From NCBI GenBank assembly GCA_050736695.1, contig JBOHWH010000201.1, forward strand, positions 1 to 64,000: a stretch of 64,000 nt of DNA, in the 5' to 3' direction. Numbering within the stretch: the first letter of the stretch is position 1; every line of letters starts with the position of its first letter. Shown piece after piece: positions 8,947 through 18,221 of this stretch. The stretch is from JBARDN01 sp050736695. GTDB taxonomy: Bacteria > Desulfobacterota > Binatia > Binatales > Binataceae. Made by a program: the position numbers and the translations under genes. The notes beneath the pieces are model-generated. The model was given only the letters and a program-made list of their open reading frames with translations. It ran no database searches and was not told where the DNA came from.

Positions 8947-10080
8947 TTGGGTTGGAGTAACGTCGAAAGGGCATTTGGCGACGCGGTCGAGCGGGGCGCG
9001 ATCCCCGGCGCGACGCTCGTCGTGCGCGTCGGCGCCGATATTGCCTTCGAAGGCGCGTTCGGATTTCGCTCGCTCCTGCCCGAGCCGACGCCGATGAAAA
9101 TCGATACGGTTTTCGATCTCTCGTCGCTCACCAAGGCGCTCGCGACGACCGTCGCGGTGATGATGCTCACGCGCGACGGCAAGCTCCGGCTCGACGATCG
9201 CGTGACGCGGTTTTTTCATAACTTCGGCGTGCACGGCAAAACCGGCGTCACGTTCCGCTATCTGCTGGCGCATTGCTCGGGACTGGCGCCGTGGCGGCCG
9301 TTCTACCAGCGGGTTGCGGAGATCGAGCGCACGGGCAGCAAGGTGAATTTCATGGCGAGCTACGGCGCCAAGGAATTCGTGTACGAGGAGATTCATCGCG
9401 AGAAGCCCGAGGCTGCGCCCGCCACCAAAGCGATCTATTCGGATCTTAATTTTATCCAGCTCGGCGAGGCGGTTGAGAAAGTCACGGGCGTCGCGCTCAA
9501 CCGGTTCAGCCGCGACAAAATTTTCAGTCCGCTCGGATTGCGCGCCACCGGCTTTATCGATATCGCGCAGGTGCGCTCGCGCCGCCTTGAGCCGGTCGCC
9601 GACATGTTCGCGCCGACGGAAGTGTGCCCCTCGCGCAAACGTTTGCTGGTTGGCGAAGTTGACGACGAAAACGCATACGCAATGGGCGGCGTGGCCGGGC
9701 ATGCGGGACTATTCGCGCCGGTGCGCGAGGTCGATCGGATCGCGCGCGAATTGATCGCGTGCTGGGCCGGACGCTCGGAGTTTATTCCGCAGAAAATCGT
9801 CCGCGAATTCTGGGCGCGCGACAAAACCGTGCCCGCCTCGACCTGGGCGCTTGGATGGGACATGCCGTCACCGGAGGGTTCGAGTTCAGGGCGTCATTTC
9901 TCACCCGAGGCGGTGGGCCATCTTGGCTTTACCGGCACTTCGATCTGGATCGAGCCGGCGCGCGAAATCGCGATATCAATCATGACCAACCGGGTGCATC
10001 CGAGGCGCGACAACCAGGCGATTCGCGAGTTTCGCCCGCGGATCCACGACCTCATCATGGAAGCGATCGACGGTGAATGA
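8947..10080 (+). CDS. Serine hydrolase, beta-lactamase class C/S12 family
   Basis: A 377-residue penicillin-binding-protein-fold hydrolase. The SxxK nucleophile motif is DLSSLTKAL (about 57-65), the YxN motif is YSDLNFIQLGE (about 160), and the third block is HLGFTGTSIWIEP (about 320) in place of KTG. No signal peptide is seen with the TTG start at 8947, although the start is uncertain. Its 3' end overlaps mpl by 8 bases. Between ldcA and mpl, a role on murein peptides (D-amino-acid amidase or carboxypeptidase) is plausible, but S12 enzymes also include esterases. Confidence 0.82.
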   Translation: MGWSNVERAFGDAVERGAIPGATLVVRVGADIAFEGAFGFRSLLPEPTPMKIDTVFDLSSLTKALATTVAVMMLTRDGKLRLDDRVTRFFHNFGVHGKTGVTFRYLLAHCSGLAPWRPFYQRVAEIERTGSKVNFMASYGAKEFVYEEIHREKPEAAPATKAIYSDLNFIQLGEAVEKVTGVALNRFSRDKIFSPLGLRATGFIDIAQVRSRRLEPVADMFAPTEVCPSRKRLLVGEVDDENAYAMGGVAGHAGLFAPVREVDRIARELIACWAGRSEFIPQKIVREFWARDKTVPASTWALGWDMPSPEGSSSGRHFSPEAVGHLGFTGTSIWIEPAREIAISIMTNRVHPRRDNQAIREFRPRIHDLIMEAIDGE

Positions 10081-11527
10081 ATCCGAGAGCGCCGCGCGCC
10101 TGGCGCGAGTTCCGAGCCGCGTCCGTCACGTTCATCTGATCGGCGTCGCGGGAACCGCGATGGCCGCTGTCGCCGGGATGCTGGCGGAGCGGGGCTATCG
10201 CGTCAGCGGCTCTGACAACCAATTCTACGAGCCGACCGCTTCGCTGCTCGCGAAGTTGAATGTAGAGCGACGGACGGGATTTTCGGCGGCGAATCTTTCG
10301 CCCGCGCCCGACCTTGCAATCGTCGGCAATGTCGTCACGCGCGACAATCCCGAGGCACGGGCGCTGCTCGCCTCGGCGACTCCGTACCTTTCGATGCCCG
10401 AGGCGCTGTGGCATTTCTTTCTGCGCGGGCGGCGCGTGCTGATGGTCGCGGGCACGCATGGAAAGACTACTTCCACCGCGATCATGGCGCAGGTCCTTGC
10501 GGCGGCGGGGCGCGACCCCTCGATGCTGGTGGGCGGAGTCGCGAAAGATTTCGGCTCGAACTACCGGCTCGGCGCGGGCGGCGATTTCGTGATCGAAGGC
10601 GACGAGTACGACACCGCGTTTTTCGACAAGGGGCCAAAGTTTCTGCACTACCGCGCACGCGGCGCGATCATCACCGCGGTCGAGTTCGATCATGCCGATA
10701 TCTACCGCGACCTCGAGCATGTGAAGTCGAGCTTCCGCGCGCTGGTCGAATCGATGGAGTCCTCGCACGTGCTGGCGGTTTGCGCCGATTTTCCGCACGC
10801 GCTCGAAGTCAGCCAGGGAGCGCGCGCGAGCGTCAGCACGTTTGGACTGCGCGCCGGTGATTATCGCGCCGCCGGGATTCGGATCAATGCGGAGGGCGCG
10901 CGTTTCTTTGTGCAGCATCGCGGGGCACGCGTTTCCCGGGAGATTCTGCTGCCGATTGGCGGCAGGATGAATGTTGCCAACGCGCTCGGTGTGTTTGTGC
11001 TGCTGAGCGGATGCGGATTCGGCGCGGACGAAATCGCGCGCGGGATCGCGTCGTTCACCGGCGTCGTCCGCCGCCAGGAAATTATCGGCGAAGCCGCGGG
11101 CGTGACCGTCGTTGACGACTTCGCGCATCATCCGACCGCGATCGGCGTGACACTCGAGGCGATCGCCGAGCGTTTCGCGGGGCGCAGGATTCTTGCCGCC
11201 TTCGAGCCGCGTTCGAACACCGCGCGCCGCAACGTTTTCCAGGACGCGTTCGCGCAGGCATTCGACCGCGCATCGCGGGTCTATCTCGGCCCGGTGTATT
11301 TCAAGGAAACCGACCCAATCGCGCCCGCCGATCGCCTCGCAATCGGAAAGTTGGCGGCGGCGGTATCAGCACGCGGTCCGCAAGCATTCGCATGCGTCTC
11401 GAACGACGAAATCCTGGAGCGAATGACCGCCGATGCCCGCCCCGGCGACGTCGCGCTCTTCATGTCCAACGGCCCCTTCGACGGCCTGAAAGATCGCTTC
11501 CTTGCGGTTCTCCGCGCCCGCACATAA
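10073..11527 (+). CDS. mpl: UDP-MurNAc:L-Ala-gamma-D-Glu-mDAP ligase
   Basis: A 484-residue Mur-ligase-family enzyme that attaches recycled murein tripeptide to UDP-MurNAc. It begins with the RHVHLIGVAGTAMAA nucleotide-sugar site, keeps the SGSDNQFYEP loop, the ATP P-loop VAGTHGKTTSTAIMA (about 126-140), the Mpl-specific DEYDTAFFDKGPKFLHYR segment, HADIYRD, and the C-terminal DDFAHHPTAI block. These residues separate it from MurC. The GTG start at 10073 overlaps the upstream hydrolase stop, so translation is probably coupled. It completes the LdcA-Mpl recycling pair. Confidence 0.93.
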   Translation: MNESESAARLARVPSRVRHVHLIGVAGTAMAAVAGMLAERGYRVSGSDNQFYEPTASLLAKLNVERRTGFSAANLSPAPDLAIVGNVVTRDNPEARALLASATPYLSMPEALWHFFLRGRRVLMVAGTHGKTTSTAIMAQVLAAAGRDPSMLVGGVAKDFGSNYRLGAGGDFVIEGDEYDTAFFDKGPKFLHYRARGAIITAVEFDHADIYRDLEHVKSSFRALVESMESSHVLAVCADFPHALEVSQGARASVSTFGLRAGDYRAAGIRINAEGARFFVQHRGARVSREILLPIGGRMNVANALGVFVLLSGCGFGADEIARGIASFTGVVRRQEIIGEAAGVTVVDDFAHHPTAIGVTLEAIAERFAGRRILAAFEPRSNTARRNVFQDAFAQAFDRASRVYLGPVYFKETDPIAPADRLAIGKLAAAVSARGPQAFACVSNDEILERMTADARPGDVALFMSNGPFDGLKDRFLAVLRART

Positions 11528-11580
11528 ATCGCGCGCCGCGACGCGCCCGCGATGCTTGGCCCCGACTCAGGCGAATGAAC

Positions 11581-12585
11581 TCAATAGCCGTGCGCGGGAT
11601 CTACCTGATTCAACAGAGGCTCGTGCGCTTGGAAGCGGCGGAGGTTTTCGGCGAATAGTTCACTGGCTAGTTTCATGTAGCCGCGGAAATCGCCTGAGAC
11701 GTGCGGGGTCAGAATTGCTTGTTCGAGATCCCATAGGGGACTGTCGGCGGGGAGCGGCTCGCGCTCGAACACGTCCAAACCCGCACCACCGATTTTTCCC
11801 GCGCTCAGCGCGGCAGCGAGCGCGCTTTCATCGACGACCGCGCCGCGTCCGATATTGATGAAATACGCGCCGGGCTTCATCGCCGCGATCTCACGCGTGC
11901 CGATGAACTTGCGCGTTGCATTGGTCAGCGGCAACGTGACGCTGACATAATCGGATTCGCTCAGGAGCTCGGCGCATTCCTCCGGCCCGAACCATCGCGC
12001 GGGAATTTTGCCGTCCGGGTCGCCCAGCCCGCGCGGAGTCCATCCGGTTTCACGGCGCTCAGCCGGATTGCGTTTGAGGGCAAGGACTCGCATCCCAAAC
12101 GCCTGCGCCAATCGCGCGGTCTCGCGCCCGATCGATCCGTACCCGACGATGCCGAGCGTTTTTCCGCGAATCACGTCGAGCTGGCTTATGACAGTGCGCC
12201 GCGACCATTCGTGGCGCTGCTGCGCGCGCACGGTGACATTAAACCGCCGCGCGTACGCGAGCATCGAGGCGATCGTGTACTCCGCGATCGGGGTTGCGTG
12301 AACGCCGCTCGCGGTGGTGATCGGGATATTCGCCGATTTCATAGGACCGCCAAGAGCGTGGTCCGCGCCGGCACTCAGCAATTGCACCCACTTGAGGCCG
12401 TTCGCGCGCTGCAGAATGTCGTCGGGCATCCGAAACGAGAGCAGCACGTCGCATCCGGCGGAAACGAACTCCGAAATTTCTTCGGCCGAGCGGCACGCGC
12501 GGTCAAGCAATTCCGCGCCCGGTACGGCGGCGAGGATCGTATTGCGCTCAGGCGGCGCGAGAGTGACGGTTGAGATAATTTTCAT
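11581..12585 (-). CDS. D-2-hydroxyacid dehydrogenase, NAD-dependent
   Basis: A 334-residue D-isomer-specific dehydrogenase. The Rossmann motif is GIVGYGSIGRETARLAQ (about 138-154), and the catalytic Arg, Glu and His lie in INIGRGAVVDE, DVFEREPLP and ILTPHVSGDF. The N-terminal catalytic domain contains VQLLSAGADH and ITTASGVHATPIAEY. I place the start at 12585 (MKIISTVTLAP), where the family fold begins; an earlier frame extension to 12630 looks spurious. It is divergent from the PDZ gene with a 116-base gap. Substrate cannot be told from sequence; it is of the glyoxylate/phosphoglycerate-dehydrogenase-like group. Confidence 0.85.
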   Translation of the reverse strand: MKIISTVTLAPPERNTILAAVPGAELLDRACRSAEEISEFVSAGCDVLLSFRMPDDILQRANGLKWVQLLSAGADHALGGPMKSANIPITTASGVHATPIAEYTIASMLAYARRFNVTVRAQQRHEWSRRTVISQLDVIRGKTLGIVGYGSIGRETARLAQAFGMRVLALKRNPAERRETGWTPRGLGDPDGKIPARWFGPEECAELLSESDYVSVTLPLTNATRKFIGTREIAAMKPGAYFINIGRGAVVDESALAAALSAGKIGGAGLDVFEREPLPADSPLWDLEQAILTPHVSGDFRGYMKLASELFAENLRRFQAHEPLLNQVDPAHGY

Positions 12586-12701
12586 CGGTGGCAAGACCCG
12601 AATTTCGCACGCTCGCGGCATCCGCATCAAGCGCCAATCGACGCGCCTTGAGCGTAGCTAAGCGGCAGCCTATGATCGCGAGGCAAGCGTTAGAAGGCAT
12701 T

Positions 12702-13523
12702 ATGAAGATGAGCGGGCTTCGCAATATTGCGCTGGGCACTTTCGCCGCCGCGATTCTGGCGGTTGGTGGATTCGCCGCCGCGCAGAACTCCGCGCCGCCG
12801 CCCGATCCTCAAACGCAAGATGGCGCTGCGCCCGCGCCGCCGGGAATCGGTTCGCAGGGCGGTAGCGACGCGACGCTCGAAATCGCGCCGCAGCCCGGAG
12901 CAAGGCCGGCGAAGCCCGGCGTCGAAGAAATTCCGGGCGCAACCAGCTACCGGCCCGGCGAGGACACGACCTCGATCAATCCGAAATACGAGCCGGGCAC
13001 CGAGAATGGCGATTCCAATTCCGAGCGCGGCAACAATCCAGGTAATCAGAACGGCTTTGCACGTCACGGCAAGCCGTACCTTGGAATCACGGTCAAAGAA
13101 ACCACCAAATGCTACCTTGGGATGGAAGAACACGGGCTCGAGATTATAACCGTCGATCCGAACAGCCCCGCGTGGGCCGCCGGCGTCCATGGCAGTACGG
13201 GAGCGAATGCGGCGGGCGCGACGGCCTCGACAGCGTTGAGCTTTGTGCCGCTGGTAGGAACGATTGTAGCTTCTCAACTCGCCAAGCGCGGCGATCTTGG
13301 GATGTCGGGCGATCTGATTGTCGCGGTCGATGACCATCGCGTGCGTAGTGAAGAAGATCTCGACGACGCGATCGCAAAGCTCAAGCCCGGCGATTCGATG
13401 TACCTCACGGTTATCCGCGAACTTCCGGGCGGCGGCCATACCACCAAGAAAATCCAGGTGCACGTCGGCCAGGTCGGACAGCCGGTCCCGGTTGCGAATG
13501 CAGCGCCTCCGCTGACGGAGTAG
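12702..13523 (+). CDS. Secreted PDZ-domain protein
   Basis: A 273-residue protein with a clear signal peptide (MKMSGLRNIALGTFAAAILA, cleavage near AAAQ-N), then a Pro/Ala/Gly-rich low-complexity linker to about residue 120, then one PDZ domain. The PDZ starts KPYLGITVKETTKC, has ITVDPNSPAWAAGV, an unusual Ala/Gly-rich hydrophobic insert (ANAAGATASTALSFVPLVG), then DLIVAVDDHRVRSEEDLDDAI and DSMYLTVIRE. There is no protease domain, so it is not DegP or a CtpA. The 5' start at 12702 is set by the signal peptide. It is probably a periplasmic adaptor. Confidence 0.75.
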   Translation: MKMSGLRNIALGTFAAAILAVGGFAAAQNSAPPPDPQTQDGAAPAPPGIGSQGGSDATLEIAPQPGARPAKPGVEEIPGATSYRPGEDTTSINPKYEPGTENGDSNSERGNNPGNQNGFARHGKPYLGITVKETTKCYLGMEEHGLEIITVDPNSPAWAAGVHGSTGANAAGATASTALSFVPLVGTIVASQLAKRGDLGMSGDLIVAVDDHRVRSEEDLDDAIAKLKPGDSMYLTVIRELPGGGHTTKKIQVHVGQVGQPVPVANAAPPLTE

Positions 13524-13643
13524 CCAGGCGCGCCCGCGTCCTTCGTGAACAATTCTCTGATATAGTTCACGATGATGCCGCCCGCGCGGAGCTTTGCGTC
13601 CGCCGCGGGTAGGCGAAGTTGCGTTTTGCGCAGGCGATAAATC

Positions 13644-16600
13644 GTGCTTCGAAGCGTAAAAGATGCGGCCGGCGAGCTGCAGGCTCGGCTGAAGTCCGGA
13701 AACGAGCGCCGTTTCCCCGTGATGGGATTAAAGGGCGCCGCCGGCGTTCTGCTGCTGCGCGAGACCGCACTCGGTGTCTCCCGCCCGATCGTTGTCGTGA
13801 CTTCGCGCGCGAGCGAGGCCGAGGCGCTTGCGCATGAGGCCGCATTTTTCTTGGATGAGCCCGCCGACGCCGGCACTCCCAGCCGCCGCGTGCATCATCT
13901 GCCGGCGTGGGAGCTGAAGCCGCTGGCGAATCTCTCGCCCGGATCTGATACGCAGGCTGCGCAGATCGCCGCGATGTTCGCGCTTGTGCGCACGCCGGCG
14001 CCGATCGTTATCACGTCGGTCGAGGCGCTGATGACGCGCACGATTCCGCGCGCGATCCTGAACGACTCGATAATCCGCGTCACCGTGGCCGAGCGGCTCG
14101 ATCTCGATCTGCTGGTTGAGGCGCTGGCTGGCGCGGGCTATCAGCGGCTGCCGCAAGTCGAGGAGCCAGGCGATTTCAGCGTACGCGGCGGAATCGTCGA
14201 TGTCTTCTCTCCGCTCTACCACGCGCCCTTCCGGCTCGAACTCGAAGACGACATGGTGACCTCGATCCGGCGCTTCGATATCGCAAGCCAGCGCTCGGCG
14301 GGCGATATGGAGGAAGCGACGATCGTGCGGACGCGGTTTGTCGCGCCCGATTCGCTCAAGGAATTGCCGGTGCGCGATCAAGCGGCGGTGCGTGCCGCTG
14401 ATATTGGGCTGGTGCGCAAGGAAGCAGGCGAGCTGGCCGAAACACTGGAGAACGGGCTGCTGTTTCCGGGCGCCGAACTGCTGATGCCGTACGTGTACGG
14501 CGCGCCGTTGCAATCGATCGCGGACTATCTGCCGCCCGACACGATCCTTTGGATCGTCGATCCGGGGCGGGTTCGCGCCGACGCCGATCGCTTCGCAACC
14601 AAGGTTGCCGAGGAGGCCGCGATCGCGGCGGGTGCGCCCAGATTTTTTCCGGAGCCCGAATCGATGTACCTGTCGGCCGAAGAGTTCGAGCGCGCGCTAA
14701 CCGGTTTCGCCGCGGTCGAGGTCGGATCGCTTATCACCGCCGCGCCGCCGCGCGAAGGATGGGCGCCGCCGATCGAGGTCAAATCGCAGCCGAGCCTGCG
14801 CTTGGCGTCCCCCGAGTTGGCGGGCGCGCGCGCCGCAATCAGCTTCGAGCCGCTGGCCGAGCAGCTTCGCGAGGTCCAGCGCGGACAGGGCAGGGCGCTG
14901 ATGATCGTTGAGGGGCCGAATCAGGCGGCGCGCCTGCGGCGTCATCTCGAAGCCTACGATTTAGAAGTGAACACCGAGTGCAAGTCATTCGGCGCGCTGC
15001 TTGCGTGGCCCGATTTTCGTCCCGCGATCATGGAGGGCGAGATTTCGGCCGGCACGGTATTGCAAGACGACGGAATTTATCTCTACAGCGAGGAAGAGAT
15101 TTTCGGCGAACCGCGCGCGCGCCGGAGGCATCGCCCTACCCCCAAGGGCGCGATACTCAATCTCGCGGAGCTTAAGCCCGACGACGTCGTCGTGCATATA
15201 GATCACGGAATTGGACGCTACCGCGGACTCAAGCATCTTAAGGTCGCCGACGCCGAGGGCGATTTCCTGAACCTCGAATACGCCGGCAACGACACCATGT
15301 ATGTCCCGGTCGAGCGGATAAATCTGGTCCAGCGCTATATCGGCAGCGACAGTGAAGCGCCGCGCCTGGACAAGCTCGGCAGCGGTTCGTGGGAAAAGGT
15401 CAAACGGCGCACGCGACAGGCGGTGCTCGCGATGGCGTCGGAGCTGCTTGAAATCTACGCGGCGCGCGAGGTGCTGGAGGGACATGCGTTTCCGCATCCG
15501 GGCCGCGACTATCATGAATTTTCAGATCGCTTTGAATTCGAAGAAACGCCCGATCAGCAGGCCGCAATCGACGACGTGATTCGCGATCTGACTCGGCCCA
15601 AGCCGATGGATCGGCTGATCTGCGGCGATGCGGGATTCGGCAAGACGGAAGTCGCGATGCGCGCGGCGTTCGTGGCGGTGATGGACGGGCGGCAGGTCGC
15701 GGTGCTGGTGCCGACCACGATTCTGGCCGAGCAGCATTGGAATACGATGCGCAAGCGCTTCGCCGAGTACCCGGTGCGGGTCGAGATGGTCTCGCGGTTT
15801 CGCAACGCGAAAGAAAACAAGGCCGTCATCGACGACGTCGCGAGCGGCAAGGTCGATATCGTCATCGGAACGCATCGCCTGCTTTCCGCTGACGTGAACG
15901 TCCCGCGCCTGGGCCTGTTGATTATCGACGAGGAGCATCGCTTCGGCGTGGCCGACAAAGAGCGCATCAAGAAGCTCAAGAAGATGGTGCCGGTGCTGAC
16001 GATGACCGCGACGCCGATTCCGCGCACGTTGCACATGGCGATGCTGGGAATCCGTGATCTGTCGGTGATTCAGACTGCGCCGCCGGATCGGCAGCAGATT
16101 CGCACCTTCGTCGCGCACTTCGACGACGGCCTGATTCGCGACGTGATTATCCGCGAGTTGAACCGCGGCGGGCAGGTGTTCTTCGTCCATAATCGGGTCG
16201 AGAATATCGAGTACATGGCGCGTCATCTCCGCACCCTGATTCCCGAGGCGAAAATCGCGGTCGCGCACGGCCAGATGCCTGAACGAAAGCTCGAAGACGT
16301 GATGCGCGAGTTTATCGAGAACCGGGTCAACCTGCTGGTGTGCTCGGCGATTATCGAGTCGGGCCTGGATATCCCGAACGCAAACACGATGATCATAAAT
16401 CGCGCCGATCACTTCGGCCTGGCGCAGCTCTACCAGTTGCGCGGCCGGGTCGGCCGCTCGCGCCAGAAGGCCTTCGCGTATCTGCTGATTCCGGGCGAGC
16501 ACATCATCACGCGCGACGCCAAGCGGCGGATCGACGCGCTGCGCGAGCTGGTCGATGCGGAAAGCGGCAGCGGGTTCAAGCTCGCGATGGCGGATCTGGA

Positions 16601-17225
16601 GCATCGCGGCGCCGGCAATCTGCTCGGACGCGAGCAGCACGGAGAAATCGAGGCGGTGGGCTTCGAGCTATATACCGAGATGATGGAGCAGGCGATTGCC
16701 GAGCTTCGCGGCGAAGAGCGCCGCCCCGATTTCGAGCCCGAGCTGAAGCTCGGCATCCCGGCGTATATCCCGGAGAGCTACGTGCTCGACGAGAACGAGC
16801 GCTTGGTGCTGTATCGCAGATTTGCGCGCGCCGAATCGGAGCAGGATCTAACGGACTTGAAAGACGAGATGCGTGATCGCTTCGGCCCGGTGCCGACTTT
16901 GATCGACAACCTCGTCGCCGCAATGAATGTGCGCCGCCAGATGCGGCTCCTATTGATAATGAGTGCGATCTTGAAGGGTACGCAGCTCGAGCTGCGGTTT
17001 CATCCTGACGCGCCGGTGGATACCGCGAAGCTCGCAGCGATGGCCGACGCAAATCGCCGCACGATGAGGCTGACCCCGTCGTTCCAGGTGCTGGCGCGGA
17101 TCGATACCGAAATCGGCGAGTACGAACGTCTGTTTGCGCAGGTGGACGGCGTCTTGCAGGCGTTGGCGGGCTGTGAAAAATTGGAAAATTGGCTGGTAGG
17201 TCGTGCCGGACCGGCGCTCAACTAG
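13644..17225 (+). CDS. mfd: Transcription-repair coupling factor Mfd
   Basis: A 1193-residue Mfd, which displaces stalled RNA polymerase and recruits UvrA to template-strand damage. The N-terminal UvrB-homology region contains LPAWELKPLANLSPGSD; the polymerase-interaction domain contains VHIDHGIGRYRGLKHL and NDTMYVPVERINLVQRYIG (about 515-555). The translocase motor has Walker A CGDAGFGKTEVAM (about 657), the DEEH box LLIIDEEHRFGV, TMTATPIPRTLHMA, and LYQLRGRVGRSRQKAFAYL. The C-terminal TRCF domain is complete. Length is slightly over the E. coli protein. A surA-like gene starts 4 bases after the stop, and uvrA lies 2 kb downstream. Confidence 0.97.
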   Translation: MLRSVKDAAGELQARLKSGNERRFPVMGLKGAAGVLLLRETALGVSRPIVVVTSRASEAEALAHEAAFFLDEPADAGTPSRRVHHLPAWELKPLANLSPGSDTQAAQIAAMFALVRTPAPIVITSVEALMTRTIPRAILNDSIIRVTVAERLDLDLLVEALAGAGYQRLPQVEEPGDFSVRGGIVDVFSPLYHAPFRLELEDDMVTSIRRFDIASQRSAGDMEEATIVRTRFVAPDSLKELPVRDQAAVRAADIGLVRKEAGELAETLENGLLFPGAELLMPYVYGAPLQSIADYLPPDTILWIVDPGRVRADADRFATKVAEEAAIAAGAPRFFPEPESMYLSAEEFERALTGFAAVEVGSLITAAPPREGWAPPIEVKSQPSLRLASPELAGARAAISFEPLAEQLREVQRGQGRALMIVEGPNQAARLRRHLEAYDLEVNTECKSFGALLAWPDFRPAIMEGEISAGTVLQDDGIYLYSEEEIFGEPRARRRHRPTPKGAILNLAELKPDDVVVHIDHGIGRYRGLKHLKVADAEGDFLNLEYAGNDTMYVPVERINLVQRYIGSDSEAPRLDKLGSGSWEKVKRRTRQAVLAMASELLEIYAAREVLEGHAFPHPGRDYHEFSDRFEFEETPDQQAAIDDVIRDLTRPKPMDRLICGDAGFGKTEVAMRAAFVAVMDGRQVAVLVPTTILAEQHWNTMRKRFAEYPVRVEMVSRFRNAKENKAVIDDVASGKVDIVIGTHRLLSADVNVPRLGLLIIDEEHRFGVADKERIKKLKKMVPVLTMTATPIPRTLHMAMLGIRDLSVIQTAPPDRQQIRTFVAHFDDGLIRDVIIRELNRGGQVFFVHNRVENIEYMARHLRTLIPEAKIAVAHGQMPERKLEDVMREFIENRVNLLVCSAIIESGLDIPNANTMIINRADHFGLAQLYQLRGRVGRSRQKAFAYLLIPGEHIITRDAKRRIDALRELVDAESGSGFKLAMADLEHRGAGNLLGREQHGEIEAVGFELYTEMMEQAIAELRGEERRPDFEPELKLGIPAYIPESYVLDENERLVLYRRFARAESEQDLTDLKDEMRDRFGPVPTLIDNLVAAMNVRRQMRLLLIMSAILKGTQLELRFHPDAPVDTAKLAAMADANRRTMRLTPSFQVLARIDTEIGEYERLFAQVDGVLQALAGCEKLENWLVGRAGPALN

Positions 17226-17229
17226 ATTC

Positions 17230-18216
17230 ATGCGGATCTTTATTTCGGCGAATGTCAGACGCGCTCGCGCGATTGCCGCGGCGATCGCGATTTCCCTGTG
17301 CTGCGCGGCCGGAACCACCGCGGCACAGCAAATCGTGGATCGGGTGGTCGCCAGCGTGGATGGCGATCCGATCACCGCGCACGATATCGAGGCCTTCAGC
17401 ATCGCGATGGGACATCCGGTCAGGGCCGACAATATCGCGGATAATCCCGACGCAAAGCTGATGCTCAAGGAGCTGATCGCGGCCAAGCTGTTTCAGAGTG
17501 AGGCGCAGCAGTACGCCTCAAAGATCGACGATACGCAAGTCGATAATTACATCGATCAACTCCGCCATGACCGGCACATGACGCCCGATCAGATGAAGGC
17601 AGCGATCGCGCAAAGCGGCATGAGCATGCAGGATTTTCGCAAACATGCGCGCGACGAGCTCGAGAAGGCGATGATGATCCAGCAGCAGGTGCGCGATCGG
17701 GTCAATCTTTCCGACAGCGATATCCAAACCTACTACGATCAGCATAAGAGCGACTACACGATTTCAAAAGAGCGCTACCGCCTGTCGCAGATTCTGATCG
17801 GAGTTCCCGCCAACGCGAATCCGCAGCAGGTCGAAAAGCTCAAGGCCAAGGCCGATCAGATCAGGAGTGCAGCCGTCAAGGGCGCCGACTTTGGCAACCT
17901 TGCGCGCAGATATTCCGACGACGAGTCCAGGAATAATGGCGGAGAACTCGGATGGTTCGAACCACAGGATATAATGGACCAGATTCTGGCCGCGGTTAAG
18001 CCGGTAAAGGTGGGCGATGTCTCCCAAATCGTCAGAACCAGCCACGGCTTCCACATTCTTAAAGTCGAAGCTCACGAGGTGCCGGGAGTCCGTCCGCTGG
18101 CCGAGGTCAAAGACGACATTCGCGAAAAGATGGTCGACCAGAAAGCCAAGGCGGAGACTCAGGAGTGGGTCGAGACCGAGTTGGTCAAAAAACACGACGT
18201 CGAGACGCTCTACTAG
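17230..18216 (+). CDS. surA: SurA-like periplasmic peptidyl-prolyl isomerase
   Basis: A 328-residue exported chaperone. A signal peptide covers about residues 1-38 (RAIAAAIAISLCCAAG ... AAQQ), followed by the SurA N-terminal domain beginning IVDRVVASVDGDPITAHDIE, and one parvulin domain running from YRLSQILIGVP through NNGGELGWFEPQDIMDQI to SHGFHILKVEAHE. E. coli SurA has two parvulin domains; this one has a single one. The ATG at 17230 is chosen for the signal peptide. It is immediately followed by pdxA, the same order as surA-pdxA in enterobacteria. Likely role is outer-membrane protein folding. Confidence 0.85.
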   Translation: MRIFISANVRRARAIAAAIAISLCCAAGTTAAQQIVDRVVASVDGDPITAHDIEAFSIAMGHPVRADNIADNPDAKLMLKELIAAKLFQSEAQQYASKIDDTQVDNYIDQLRHDRHMTPDQMKAAIAQSGMSMQDFRKHARDELEKAMMIQQQVRDRVNLSDSDIQTYYDQHKSDYTISKERYRLSQILIGVPANANPQQVEKLKAKADQIRSAAVKGADFGNLARRYSDDESRNNGGELGWFEPQDIMDQILAAVKPVKVGDVSQIVRTSHGFHILKVEAHEVPGVRPLAEVKDDIREKMVDQKAKAETQEWVETELVKKHDVETLY

Positions 18217-18221
18217 GTTTG

